From NCBI GenBank assembly GCA_002371265.1, contig DFGT01000037.1:1-64000 (forward strand): a stretch of DNA of 64,000 nt, read 5' to 3'. The translations under genes and the position numbers were made by a program. This document shows positions 26,484 to 35,532 of this stretch, one piece after another; position 1 is the first letter of the stretch; every line of letters begins with the position of its first letter. Under the pieces are notes generated by a model. The model worked only from the letters and a program-made list of their open reading frames with translations. It was not told where the DNA came from and made no database searches. Source of the stretch: Bacteroidales bacterium UBA3743. GTDB taxonomy: Bacteria > Bacteroidota > Bacteroidia > Bacteroidales > Paludibacteraceae.

Positions 26484-27248
26484 TTATTTAATTTTTGTGC
26501 CTCCGCTTAAAATATGGTTGGCAGAAGTGATCACCACTTCCTTCACACCCTTGCTTATAGCGGTGAACGCATTGTCAAGCTTTGGAATCATACCTCCGCT
26601 GATAGTGCCGTCAGCCTTATAAGCCTCAAAATCAGCTTTTGTGATTAACGGAATTACAGAAGAGTCATCGTTCTCATCCTTCAACACGCCATCCTTTTCA
26701 AAGCAATAGATTAGAGAGACGTCGAATCTCTTTGCCAAAGCGACGGCAGCCTCCTGAGCAATTGTGTCAGCGTTTGTATTTAAAAGATTGCCCTTGCCAT
26801 CATGAGTGATTGGAGAGAGCACAGGCACTATTCCACGAGCGATAAGATCTGCCAGAATATCAGTGTTTACCTCCCTCACGTCGCCCACAAATCCATAATC
26901 AATAGGATTAGGTTTACGCTTGTCGCTTCTCATATAATTGATATCAGCTCCTGTCAATCCTAGAGAGTTGATGCCATTAGCCTGAAGTTGAGCCACAATA
27001 TTTTTGTTTACAAGTCCGGCATACACCATAGTCACCACCTTAAGCATAGCCTCATCAGTGATACGTCGCCCATCCACCATCTTCGTCTCAATGCCAAGCT
27101 GGCTTGCCACCTGTGTAGCGCTGCGTCCACCGCCATGCACCAACACTTTGTTTCCTGGAATTTTAGAGAACTGCTCCAATAGGCTTTTAAGAGTGGATGC
27201 TTCCTCCACAATCTTTCCGCCTACTTTTATCAATGTTAGTTTTTCCAT
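26484..27248 (-). CDS. argB: Acetylglutamate kinase
   Basis: Second step of arginine synthesis: phosphorylates N-acetylglutamate (N-acetylornithine/N-succinyl variants exist in Bacteroidetes). The start at 27248 (MEKLTLIKVGGKIV) is chosen because it follows the porZ stop by a single base; the longer frame from 27266 would overlap porZ. Amino-acid-kinase motifs are VHGGGRSATQVASQLG (about 36-51), LTGADINYMRS near 95, and the C-terminal SGGMIPKLDNAFTAISKGV. About 254 residues, normal length. N-succinyl use in Bacteroides is known, but specificity cannot be read from the sequence here. Confidence 0.94.
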   Translation of the reverse strand: MEKLTLIKVGGKIVEEASTLKSLLEQFSKIPGNKVLVHGGGRSATQVASQLGIETKMVDGRRITDEAMLKVVTMVYAGLVNKNIVAQLQANGINSLGLTGADINYMRSDKRKPNPIDYGFVGDVREVNTDILADLIARGIVPVLSPITHDGKGNLLNTNADTIAQEAAVALAKRFDVSLIYCFEKDGVLKDENDDSSVIPLITKADFEAYKADGTISGGMIPKLDNAFTAISKGVKEVVITSANHILSGGTKIK

Positions 27249-27249
27249 T

Positions 27250-29616
27250 TTATCTGATAATTGCAAATTTCAAATGTTTAGTTTCTACCATACCCTCATC
27301 ATCTGCTGCAGTAGTTACAAATACATTATAGACACCGGTAGGCAGACGTGAGCCATCGCTTCTGCGGGCTGAAAATCTGTATGTTCCTCCCTTGCTAATT
27401 CCGTTTTCAATCACCATTCCACGTTGATCTGTGATTCTGACGTTACTCTCATCCATCAATCCTTTTATCTCCACGTCTCCATCATAGTCAGAGCGAACAG
27501 GATTTGGGTATATCGTGACATTATCGAAATCTTCTTCAGGGAACGATGAATCCGTTGCATACATCAACAATCCAGTATCTGTTAAAATATAAAGGACTCC
27601 CGTTTCTTTCTCATAAAAAATATCCATCACAGCATTAGAAGACAGAGGCGAATTCTTAGTCGTGAAATTCTTCAATATTTTGTCTCCATTAGCCGACACT
27701 AAAAACAACCCATTCCCCTCAGTGGCAATCCATTTCCTATTTTTTCCATCCACTTGAATCTTTCTCACTTTATCGGATGCTAACAAATAATCCGCATATC
27801 TGCTGTCATCCTCTCGTGTAATCTTCGGACGTACGTATGTCTCTTTGCCATCAAACACTCCTTTAACATTTTTCATGACAAGCGGACCTTGGTCTGTAGC
27901 GATCCATATATCTCCTTTTAGATCCTCCTCTACACCGAAAATATATACCGGTTGAAAAGTTTCTACCATTCCATCCTCATAATACGAGAATGAACTCATG
28001 ATTTTTGTCTTATCATCGCTATCGTCAAATGGCGTTTTTTTCATGTCTAATATACAAAGTGCTGGCTGTTTATATTCGGCTATAATAAAATCAATTCCAG
28101 ACTTTGTGCGGAGATGGAAGTGTGCAGATGGCTGTTTAAGAAATTTTTCATGTTTCAATTCATGCCATGTTCCTGCATTATCCATTACATAAACCATATG
28201 GCCAACAGATTTTGGATTTGTGGCATACAAATTATAATCATCATCATACCATGCGCATTCCACTTTTGTGATCTTTGGGTCGGACGACGATCCATTAAAT
28301 GTAGAATTCGATTTGTCATATATTCTTATAAGAGAATCCTTATAGAATTCATGCAATCCCCACCATGTAGGCACATAAATATGATCCTTGTCCCGTGGAT
28401 CAATCAACACTCTATATGCACAATTGAACTTATATTCCGTCTTTTGAGAAAAGGAAGAATCTCTCTCTAAAAAATCACGCAAATAGTGCCATTTGCCATC
28501 TTTTGTATAATCAGCGACAGCAGGCGTACTATAACCATCATTTCCTGTCAAATAGATTTCTCCATCCATGACCTGAAGAGAATAATATCCATTCTGACTT
28601 GGCCCATCAAACACAATCGGTTCGGAAACTGTTGCATCCAACTCGTCAACTGAAAAATCTGCCATTCTCAAGCCATCATTGTCTAGCCACACTACATCCT
28701 CATCTACATCATAAACAGCTAACGTAGATCGACACTCTCGATATTTCATGTCTCCAAGATTATCCTTATGAAAAGCCATAATCTGCCAACTTGTAATAGC
28801 CGTCAACCTGTCTTTATATACCTGCAATGTATCAGGGACTATTCCTTTTGGGCTAACGTCCACCCATGAACCATCTCCATGACGAGCATACAATCCTTCA
28901 TTAGTCAGAATAAGGACATGTCCAGACGAACACTCCATCTGCTTTATTCTAACAGAATCGATAGGGCACTCTACAGGTAATTCTACTCTCTTCCATGCTT
29001 CAAAATCATTTGCATTTTCTCCTTCTTTACATATGCACAACTTCATATGAGAACAATGACTTTTGTCTGCCATCAAAGCATATATATCACCATTTAAAAC
29101 AACTGTTTGGTATACTTTCTCATATTCTCCCTTGTCTCCAATAATATAAGTGTCTAACACTTCTCTCTTTTTTGTGTTGTATACGACAATTCCCGCATCC
29201 AATGAAATATATACTTTATCGCCGTCAACCTTAAGGCTGTTGACCTTCTTTCCACTTATCTCACTATCTTTGATAGACTCGTCGCTGAATGTCACTCCAT
29301 CAACAACCAAGTCTATTGTCATGTCGGAATGGATTATAAACAATGTTTTCGTAGACTCTACATATTCCACCATCTCTATTGCCGACGCGCTCAGACCATC
29401 AAGAGTAGACAATGGCTTGACTTCCTTTGTCTTCTTGTCGTAACTATACATACCTCCATTAGCGACAACATATACTTTCTCTTTAGACGGAATGATGCTC
29501 GTTATTCCATTGTATGAACGAATTGTCTGCCACTCACCGGGAGCGATATTGCGTTTAGCAAAAACTGATATTGTCGCAATAAATAATACAATAACTGTAT
29601 AAATGAATCTACGCAT
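27250..29616 (-). CDS. porZ: PorZ-like T9SS attachment-complex protein
   Basis: 788 residues with signal peptide (1-20, ISVFA). The N-terminus (IAPGEWQTIRSYNGITSIIPSKEKVYVVANGGMYSYD) and the following blade-like repeats fit the two-component-regulator propeller type of PorZ. The C-terminal 90 residues (VTIYPNPVRSDYDGDVEIKG...LPTGVYNVFV) are a T9SS CTD. PorZ, with PorU, PorV and PorQ, forms the complex that removes CTDs and joins cargo to A-LPS on the cell surface; PorZ is held to present the lipopolysaccharide. It therefore serves the CTD proteins in this window. It is the first gene of a tight porZ-argB-rdgB run, and no reason for that partnership is apparent. Confidence 0.85.
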   Translation of the reverse strand: MRRFIYTVIVLFIATISVFAKRNIAPGEWQTIRSYNGITSIIPSKEKVYVVANGGMYSYDKKTKEVKPLSTLDGLSASAIEMVEYVESTKTLFIIHSDMTIDLVVDGVTFSDESIKDSEISGKKVNSLKVDGDKVYISLDAGIVVYNTKKREVLDTYIIGDKGEYEKVYQTVVLNGDIYALMADKSHCSHMKLCICKEGENANDFEAWKRVELPVECPIDSVRIKQMECSSGHVLILTNEGLYARHGDGSWVDVSPKGIVPDTLQVYKDRLTAITSWQIMAFHKDNLGDMKYRECRSTLAVYDVDEDVVWLDNDGLRMADFSVDELDATVSEPIVFDGPSQNGYYSLQVMDGEIYLTGNDGYSTPAVADYTKDGKWHYLRDFLERDSSFSQKTEYKFNCAYRVLIDPRDKDHIYVPTWWGLHEFYKDSLIRIYDKSNSTFNGSSSDPKITKVECAWYDDDYNLYATNPKSVGHMVYVMDNAGTWHELKHEKFLKQPSAHFHLRTKSGIDFIIAEYKQPALCILDMKKTPFDDSDDKTKIMSSFSYYEDGMVETFQPVYIFGVEEDLKGDIWIATDQGPLVMKNVKGVFDGKETYVRPKITREDDSRYADYLLASDKVRKIQVDGKNRKWIATEGNGLFLVSANGDKILKNFTTKNSPLSSNAVMDIFYEKETGVLYILTDTGLLMYATDSSFPEEDFDNVTIYPNPVRSDYDGDVEIKGLMDESNVRITDQRGMVIENGISKGGTYRFSARRSDGSRLPTGVYNVFVTTAADDEGMVETKHLKFAIIR

Positions 29617-29651
29617 GAGCCTATTTTTATTGAAATTTAATGCAAATATAA

Positions 29652-29692
29652 AAAAAGCAAGGATAGAAACTGCATTCTATCCTTGCTTTTAT
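29652..29692. terminator. Terminator after the GH26 gene
   Basis: A long perfect stem AGCAAGGATAGAA/TTCTATCCTTGCT with loop ACTGCA. The minus strand continues into a TTTTTT tract, the plus strand into TTTT. Confidence 0.85.
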
Positions 29693-29709
29693 CTTTCTGT
29701 CGGAGAAAT

Positions 29710-32484
29710 TTACTTTATTATCTTGAAAACTTTCTCTCCTTTATCAGAAATCACAACTGCTGTATATACTCCTTTTTCCCAACCTCTTGCAGATATCTTT
29801 TCCTCTCCATTGGCTGTTGTTGACGCAATTGTCCTTCCTGATATATCAAGAATCTTCACCAACGCATTTTCCGCAATCACCGTCAAAACGTCGTTCACTG
29901 GATTTGGATAAATAATAATCCCATTATTTCCCTGTGCCTGATCTACTGATGTGTATGCCTCCCAACCTGGCATCTCGTCTAGAGAAATCACCTTGTCATG
30001 GTTCATCACTTTCTTCCACTCGTCGTTTGATGTCTGGTCGGCGAAATTGCTTCCCCAGCTCTGATACCATGGCATCATCCAACTCCACATTGCTTCATCC
30101 TCAACACATGCGTCCGCATCCACCACTGGTCCGTTCTCACTCAATGCAATAAGTTTCTTGTATCCAGACATCTTCTTCAAATTATTGAATACCACATAAT
30201 TCGATTGATAGTCGAACGCTTTATTGTAAATGTCTATTGAAATCACGTCATAGATGTCTTCTCCTGGATTCCAGTCTGTGTCAGCCACACTCTGTGGATT
30301 CCATACCCATATTAGATTGTGGACTCCCTTCACGTCGACCATCTCATGATGGATAAGCTGATATAGCTTTGCATAGTTGGCTCCTCCCTGGCGTCCCCAC
30401 CAGAACCATCCGCCTGATGCCTCGTGCAGTGGACGGAAAATGCCAGCCACACCTTTCTTCTGCATGTCAAGGAAGAAATCCGCAATCACGTCTATATCCT
30501 TGATCATATTCTTATAGATAGTCGAGTTCTCATTCCATGATCCGTCTGCATTCATGGCGACGGTGAAATCAAAGTCTGTGTCACCTTCCTTTAGTTGTCC
30601 GCCTTCATATCTTGAATAGAACTGATCTGTCTCATACGACGGATCACGCCAGTGCCATGTGAAAGCAGGAATACCGCCAAGACTCCATAGATCCTCCATA
30701 AGAGCTACAGACTTCTGTGTGTAGTCGGTGTACCAAGAAGCATTCGCTCCATACGCGCTCTGTCCTGTCGCATTCATGAAATCCACACCTCCAAGAGCCG
30801 GATATTTTCCACTCTTTGTGTAAACCACCTTGTAATCCTCATGGTTTTTGAATGTTCCATCAGATCCGTCCATACTTCCAGCCATGAAACCTGAAATGAT
30901 ATTCTTTCCGAAATTCTCATTCAAAAATCTATATAAAGCTTGTGCCGACGCAGTTGCCTTAGAATCTGTAATGCCCGATGGCTTCACCTCCTGCACTACC
31001 GCTGGATTGACCTCCATATAGTCGACAACCCACCATGTCCATCCTGGCACAACCGAAATAGTCTGCTTTCCTGCCTTTAGTTTGAATGTTCCTACTGTAT
31101 GAGGTCCATTTTCATTGATGGCAACCTCAACACTTGTCCCGTCTGCCAACTTTACAACGCACACTTTACCTGCATCGTAAGGAATGGCTCCTCCTATTAT
31201 AATATCGTAATTGCCATTGGCTGGAATATCAAACTCAAAATTGATATATCCGTCGGCATCCTGAACCGATACCGCCTTTCCTCCAGAGCAAACCTCAGAA
31301 CCTACTTCCACTCCTTTGTAATCGGCACACTCAGCCTCGATATGAGTCGACGTGTTTAATGTACAAGGGTCATCCACTACAACCGAGCCTTTATATGTGC
31401 CCCAGTCCTTCATATCCTCAAGTGTGATGACGCGCTCATCCTCCATATTGCTCTTCCATACAGAGTTTGAAGTCTGGCTGATAAACTTGTCGTCTCCCCA
31501 GCTGTCGTACCAAGGCATCCACCAGCTCCATACCGCACCGTCTTTGTGCATGTTGTTGACATCTGGAATTGGTCCGTTCTCCGAAAGAGCGATCATCTTG
31601 TCTGATCCCATCAGATCCTGAATCTTGTTGAAGTAGCCCGACAATGATCCATTATCGTTAGCCTTCTTGTATACATCAACAGAGATAAAGTCGCAATACT
31701 CGTCGCCTGGATACCATGAAGCCTCAAGCACATTCTCATCGTAAGGAGCCTTGTTGAGACGCTCGATATTCCACACCCACAAACAGTTGTTGACACCGTT
31801 CTCCTTCACCATTCTGTCGTACATCAACTTGTAGAGAGCTTTATATTCCTCGGCAGTGCCTATACCCCACCAGAACCAAGCTCCAGATGCCTCGTGAAGC
31901 GGACGCCAGATGCACGCCACTCCGTCTTCCTGCAATCTGAGGAATACTTTGGAAACAGCGTCAATGTCCTTGATCATTATCTTGTATGCGTCACTCTCCT
32001 TATCCCACTCAGTCGTACCTGACTTGAACGCTGTACGGAAATCAAACTTCGCCTTAGTGCTGTGTTCCTCTGTCTCTCGGCTTGGATCTTTCCAATGCCA
32101 AGTAAACGCTGGAATACCTCCCTTCTGATAAAGTTCTTTCGCAAGAGAAACACAAGTCTCAGTATAGCTCTGATACCAAGAATCCGTCTCCTTAGCTCCA
32201 GTCAACATAAGAAGATCAAGGCCAACAAGTGCTGGCTGCTTTCCTGATTTCTCAACTACCGCAGCAAAATCCTTCTGATTCTTCAGCGCCGACGCACCGT
32301 CCATGTCTCCAGTCTGAACACCGGAAACTGTCTTCTTGCCGTAGTTGTCATACAAGAATTTATAAATATTCTTAGCACCGTCAGTGCTTCCTGTCACCGG
32401 ACTTTGGCTGATTGCAGCAGATGCTGTAGCCCCAAAGCCTAGCAGTGCCAAACTTGCATAAAAATTAAGTAATTTTCTATCCAT
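29710..32484 (-). CDS. Double-catalytic GH26 beta-mannanase with CBM and T9SS CTD
   Basis: 924 residues in five parts: signal peptide (1-23); first GH26 domain (about 30-365) with acid/base Glu198 in WRPLHEASG and nucleophile Glu302 in ALSENGP; a CBM35-like domain (380-495: HIEAECADYKGVEVG...GWTWWVVDYMEV); second GH26 domain (about 505-835) with Glu688 in FRPLHEASG and Glu783 in ALSENGP; and a T9SS CTD (IIYPNPVNDVLTVIAENALVKILDISGR, about 845-924). Both active sites look intact, so both domains should be active. GH26 proteins are mostly endo-beta-1,4-mannanases. The domains clearly arose by duplication but have diverged. Likely secreted to degrade plant (gluco)mannan. Confidence 0.92.
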   Translation of the reverse strand: MDRKLLNFYASLALLGFGATASAAISQSPVTGSTDGAKNIYKFLYDNYGKKTVSGVQTGDMDGASALKNQKDFAAVVEKSGKQPALVGLDLLMLTGAKETDSWYQSYTETCVSLAKELYQKGGIPAFTWHWKDPSRETEEHSTKAKFDFRTAFKSGTTEWDKESDAYKIMIKDIDAVSKVFLRLQEDGVACIWRPLHEASGAWFWWGIGTAEEYKALYKLMYDRMVKENGVNNCLWVWNIERLNKAPYDENVLEASWYPGDEYCDFISVDVYKKANDNGSLSGYFNKIQDLMGSDKMIALSENGPIPDVNNMHKDGAVWSWWMPWYDSWGDDKFISQTSNSVWKSNMEDERVITLEDMKDWGTYKGSVVVDDPCTLNTSTHIEAECADYKGVEVGSEVCSGGKAVSVQDADGYINFEFDIPANGNYDIIIGGAIPYDAGKVCVVKLADGTSVEVAINENGPHTVGTFKLKAGKQTISVVPGWTWWVVDYMEVNPAVVQEVKPSGITDSKATASAQALYRFLNENFGKNIISGFMAGSMDGSDGTFKNHEDYKVVYTKSGKYPALGGVDFMNATGQSAYGANASWYTDYTQKSVALMEDLWSLGGIPAFTWHWRDPSYETDQFYSRYEGGQLKEGDTDFDFTVAMNADGSWNENSTIYKNMIKDIDVIADFFLDMQKKGVAGIFRPLHEASGGWFWWGRQGGANYAKLYQLIHHEMVDVKGVHNLIWVWNPQSVADTDWNPGEDIYDVISIDIYNKAFDYQSNYVVFNNLKKMSGYKKLIALSENGPVVDADACVEDEAMWSWMMPWYQSWGSNFADQTSNDEWKKVMNHDKVISLDEMPGWEAYTSVDQAQGNNGIIIYPNPVNDVLTVIAENALVKILDISGRTIASTTANGEEKISARGWEKGVYTAVVISDKGEKVFKIIK

Positions 32485-32513
32485 AACCCTTTTATTTTAT
32501 TCTATCAACATTA

Positions 32514-32521
32514 CAAATATA
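32514..32521 (-). promoter_or_regulatory. -7 box of the GH26 gene
   Basis: The minus strand reads TATATTTG, a match to TAnnTTTG, 30 bp before the ATG. No -33 element at proper spacing. Confidence 0.4.
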
Positions 32522-32756
32522 TCATATTTTGTTTCAACCCGGTATTTCCATGCGGTGAAATTTCTTACTCCACACGGCTCTATCACAAGTGTTTATGCAA
32601 ATTTAGCCCATGTCAGACAGACTGCTGCGGAAAATTGTTTCATAAACATGGAGTATTGTTTCATGAAATTAAAAATTACAAATGCGATATGCTAAATAAA
32701 CATGAATCCGACGAAATCGACATTTTTCTTCCTGCTAAAGCACGAGACACATAATT

Positions 32757-32826
32757 TAATAAAACCACAGAGACACAAAGTTCACAGATTATCTATTGCG
32801 GGCAGGTTTCAATCCTGCCCCTACGA
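32757..32826 (+). repeat. Partial mosaic repeat (CACAGAGACACA word plus GGCAGG hairpin)
   Basis: AATAAAACCACAGAGACACA leads into AAGTTCACAG and then into the hairpin GGGCAGG-TTTCAAT-CCTGCCC. The first word is shared with the elements at 3.5, 52.2 and 61.4 kb, the hairpin with 48.05 and 48.25 kb. The rest of the 646-bp gap upstream of tRNA-Met (32485-33069) shows nothing recognisable. Confidence 0.75.
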
Positions 32827-33069
32827 TTATAGAAATGATTGACGTGGAAAAGGTTCTATTTCAGTCATACGTGAACCCTTTGAGATACTCATCTCTATTT
32901 GCAAGATGGACAGCATATTTTACCTAAATTTAAACAGATCCTAAATAAGCCACTAAAATCCATCTTTGGGGTTGTAAAATACTCCAAAAATAGCCCAACA
33001 AACAATCAACTGATTTACAATACATTGCAAAACTTTTTATTTTTTCTTGGCAAAATACACCCCAAAAAG

Positions 33070-33119
33070 TTTGTTATAAAGCAGAAAAACGCTACCTTTG
33101 CAGTGCAATTCAGAAATGA
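33070..33119 (+). promoter_or_regulatory. Promoter and leader of the initiator tRNA
   Basis: TTTG (33070-33073), a 19-bp spacer and TACCTTTG (33093-33100), a textbook Bacteroidetes promoter. The leader GCAATTCAGAAATGA (33105-33119) is identical to that of tRNA-Leu. Confidence 0.8.
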
Positions 33120-33130
33120 GTTGAATGGAT

Positions 33131-33203
<73 letters not shown>

Positions 33204-33206
33204 CTA

Positions 33207-33236
33207 AGAGAAGACGGAATCATTTCCGTCTTTTTT
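33207..33236 (+). terminator. Terminator of the initiator tRNA
   Basis: Stem AAGACGGAA/TTCCGTCTT with loop TCAT or similar, followed by TTTTTTT. Confidence 0.85.
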
Positions 33237-33271
33237 TATTTTTAAATTTTCTCTTACTATTCCGTAGGCAT

Positions 33272-33305
33272 CAAAAAAGGCGACGGTCATAAAAACCATC
33301 GCCTA
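33272..33305 (-). terminator. Terminator of the VanZ-like gene
   Basis: Stem GGCGACGGT/ACCATCGCC (one non-canonical pair) around ATAAAA-type loop; T-run on the minus strand (A-run 33272-33277). Confidence 0.75.
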
Positions 33306-33352
33306 AAATAATATTCATTTATTAAATCAAATGGAGCAGACGCAATATTTAT

Positions 33353-33805
33353 TCAACTACACCTGGCTCCACCATTATTTTCCCTTTCAAACCACTTTGG
33401 CACAAATTTCTTGGCAAAGAAAAAACCACAAATAGCACCCAACGTGTCAGAGAAGAAATCCTCTATATCTCCCGAACGTGTGGTTGTCAGCGTGGCCTGC
33501 ATAATCTCAATCAACCCTCCATATAGCATCGGAACCACAATTCCCCATATCTTCATTTTCGCAGTTGAGAAATCAACACGCTGCACCCAGAAGTCGTGGC
33601 AGAGAGCAAAACTGAGAACAAAAAAGAATGTGAAATGGGCAAACTTGTCAATGTTCGCCTTAATAAAGTCAGCCAATGGACGCAAAAAATCAGGTACCCA
33701 GCCACCCAACGTTATTGATGGCACACTCGTAGATGGCATCATACACATATTCATAATGATCAATGCCACCACCAAAGAAAGTCCATATTGTCTAAAAAAC
33801 TTCAT
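33353..33805 (-). CDS. VanZ-like family membrane protein
   Basis: 150 residues with about four hydrophobic segments (8-26, 56-72, 88-104, 126-142). The family pattern is present: DKFAHFTFFFVLSFAL, GGLIEIMQ and RSGDIEDFFSDTLGAICG. VanZ itself gives low-level teicoplanin resistance; most VanZ-like proteins have no known role, and this one should not be read as a resistance gene. It lies 31 bp downstream of the HAD hydrolase gene and may be co-transcribed with it. Confidence 0.85.
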   Translation of the reverse strand: MKFFRQYGLSLVVALIIMNMCMMPSTSVPSITLGGWVPDFLRPLADFIKANIDKFAHFTFFFVLSFALCHDFWVQRVDFSTAKMKIWGIVVPMLYGGLIEIMQATLTTTRSGDIEDFFSDTLGAICGFFFAKKFVPKWFERENNGGARCS

Positions 33806-33835
33806 ATCTAAATAGCAGTATAAGGGTTCAGTTCT

Positions 33836-34738
33836 TTATTTATGCTGTAGACGGTGAGTGTACTTATACAATTTTGCTGTTATGTTGGACAATCGCAAAT
33901 TCTTCTTCCACTCAAGCTGTCTCTGTTTCTTTTTTCCAAGGATATATTTATCCACCACGTGAGCCACACCGTTTTCATCATTTGTGAATGTGATATAGTC
34001 GGCATTCCTCTTCACTATCTTCTGAGCATTGCTCATCGCCACTCCAAGACCAGCGAATTTGATCATAGACAAATCGTTGAATCCATCACCACAGGCAATC
34101 ATCTCATTCTTTGTAAGCCCAAGATGATCAAGAAGACGCTGCAACGACTGGGCCTTGTCTATTCCTTTCGGCATTATCTCCAAAAAGTATGGCTCCGAAC
34201 GGTAGATGCTCAGTGTTGCACCATATTTGTCTTTTTCGCGTTGCTCCACCTCTGCAAGATGTTCGGCATCACCCGTCATCAGACATTTGGTCACAGGATG
34301 CTGCACAGCGTCAATAAAGCTGTTCACTTTCGTGATGGGCATCTTGTTGAGCTTGGCCTCCTTTATTATATATTGGTCCTCCGGCGTCTCGGTCAACACC
34401 GATGTCGCATCATAGGAAATAATGGAGACGTTGTTTGCTCTGGAGTCTTCATAAAGCATTGGTATCATCTCTCCCGGCAACACACTTTCAAAGATTGTCT
34501 TTCCAGTCTTGTAGTCTATGATTTTTCCGCCGTTGAAAGAAAGGATGTATCCACCATGTTCCGCGAATCCCAACTCTTCAGCCACCGGCACAATTCCTGG
34601 CGTGGGGCGTCCACTTGCCAAGACAATCTTCACCCCTTTGTTTTGTGCGCGTCTCAACGCACGCTTGGTGGTTCTTGAAATTTTCTTAGCCGAGTCTGTA
34701 AGAGTACCGTCGATATCGAGGACTAATAGTTTATACAT
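33836..34738 (-). CDS. Cof-type HAD-superfamily phosphatase
   Basis: 300 residues from the start at 34738 (MYKLLVLDIDGTLTDS). A longer frame from 34768 adds ten residues not typical of the family. HAD motifs are DIDGTLTDS (nucleophile Asp), LASGRP near 47, a Lys in the cap-to-core region, and CGDGFNDLSMIKFAGLGVAM near 235. A C2B-type cap lies in the middle. Such enzymes dephosphorylate sugar phosphates, PLP, FMN or ITP; the substrate cannot be assigned. A -7 box at 34766-34773 supports the chosen start. Confidence 0.9.
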   Translation of the reverse strand: MYKLLVLDIDGTLTDSAKKISRTTKRALRRAQNKGVKIVLASGRPTPGIVPVAEELGFAEHGGYILSFNGGKIIDYKTGKTIFESVLPGEMIPMLYEDSRANNVSIISYDATSVLTETPEDQYIIKEAKLNKMPITKVNSFIDAVQHPVTKCLMTGDAEHLAEVEQREKDKYGATLSIYRSEPYFLEIMPKGIDKAQSLQRLLDHLGLTKNEMIACGDGFNDLSMIKFAGLGVAMSNAQKIVKRNADYITFTNDENGVAHVVDKYILGKKKQRQLEWKKNLRLSNITAKLYKYTHRLQHK

Positions 34739-35532
34739 TGGTCTTTCGTTTTTAATGCTTTTCTGCAAAAGTACGATTTTTATAGAAAATAATGGTTATA
34801 CGCGTGTAATTATTTGAAAATTATGTACGTGCCGAAAATAAAAAAGAGTCGCAATCACTTGTGACTCTTTTCAAAACAAAGAACTTATTTTCCAATGACT
34901 TACAAAACAATTTTGTGTATCACATTTGGTTTGTATATGTAATATTGTGTATCTTCTGTGTTTCAAATACAATGCAAATTTAACTCCATTTTCAATTCTT
35001 TTTGCATTATTCCACTCTCAGTTATTAACAATCACAATGTAGTAATCAACACTGTTAATAAAGTCGATAGGTTATTAACAAAATGGTTGTTGTTAACCCC
35101 AAACTATATATTTTCAGATAAATTTGATTCGAAATAAAAATCAAAATCTATCATCATTCCGTCTTCTTTTTTGATTATAATGCAAATTTAGAGATTTACT
35201 ATGCCAGATTTAAGCATAGCATGCGTAAAAATGCCATTTTTTGATAATTATAGAAACGATAAAACTTAAGTTAGGTCAAATAAATCTTATTGTAGATAAA
35301 CGATCCGTTCGATCTTCTACTTTTTTCCTTCTTCAATCTCACTCGTGCCTACAGTTTACGGAAGGGGCTTCACGTCCTTTGCATTTTCACATTTTGAAAC
35401 AACCCATCTTTCATGCTATAGGCCGATACATTAGCTTGCCATCACCCCAAGGGTCGTAGACCCTTTATCTCCGACGGTAGCCGATACCAAAAGGTTGTAA
35501 ACCGTTTTGGTATCGGTTTATTCGATTTTTAA
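34739..35532. other. 794-bp AT-rich intergenic region
   Basis: No gene recognised. From left to right: a -7 box for the HAD gene (minus-strand TACTTTTG, 34766-34773); a strong 12-bp hairpin AAAAGAGTCGCA...TGTGACTCTTTT (34844-34873); a cluster of three TTATTAACA nonamers (35022-35080); the hairpin GGGTC-GTA-GACCC (about 35450-35462); and a long hairpin CCGATACCAAAA/TTTTGGTATCGG (35483-35517) just after murI. The terminator-like hairpin far from murI could end a long 3' region or a small RNA. Confidence 0.55.
35483..35517 (-). terminator. Long hairpin downstream of murI
   Basis: Perfect 12-bp arms CCGATACCAAAA/TTTTGGTATCGG around GGTTGTAAACCG-like sequence. No T-run, so it may be a processing or stability hairpin rather than a true terminator. 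Confidence 0.5.

Noticed and set aside
33353..33805. Teicoplanin resistance gene vanZ
   Set aside because: Only the broad VanZ-like family is shown; no van cluster is present, so a resistance role is not supported.
35022..35080. Chromosomal origin of replication
   Set aside because: Nonamers are two mismatches from the DnaA box, dnaA is not adjacent, and genes on both sides run in the same direction.
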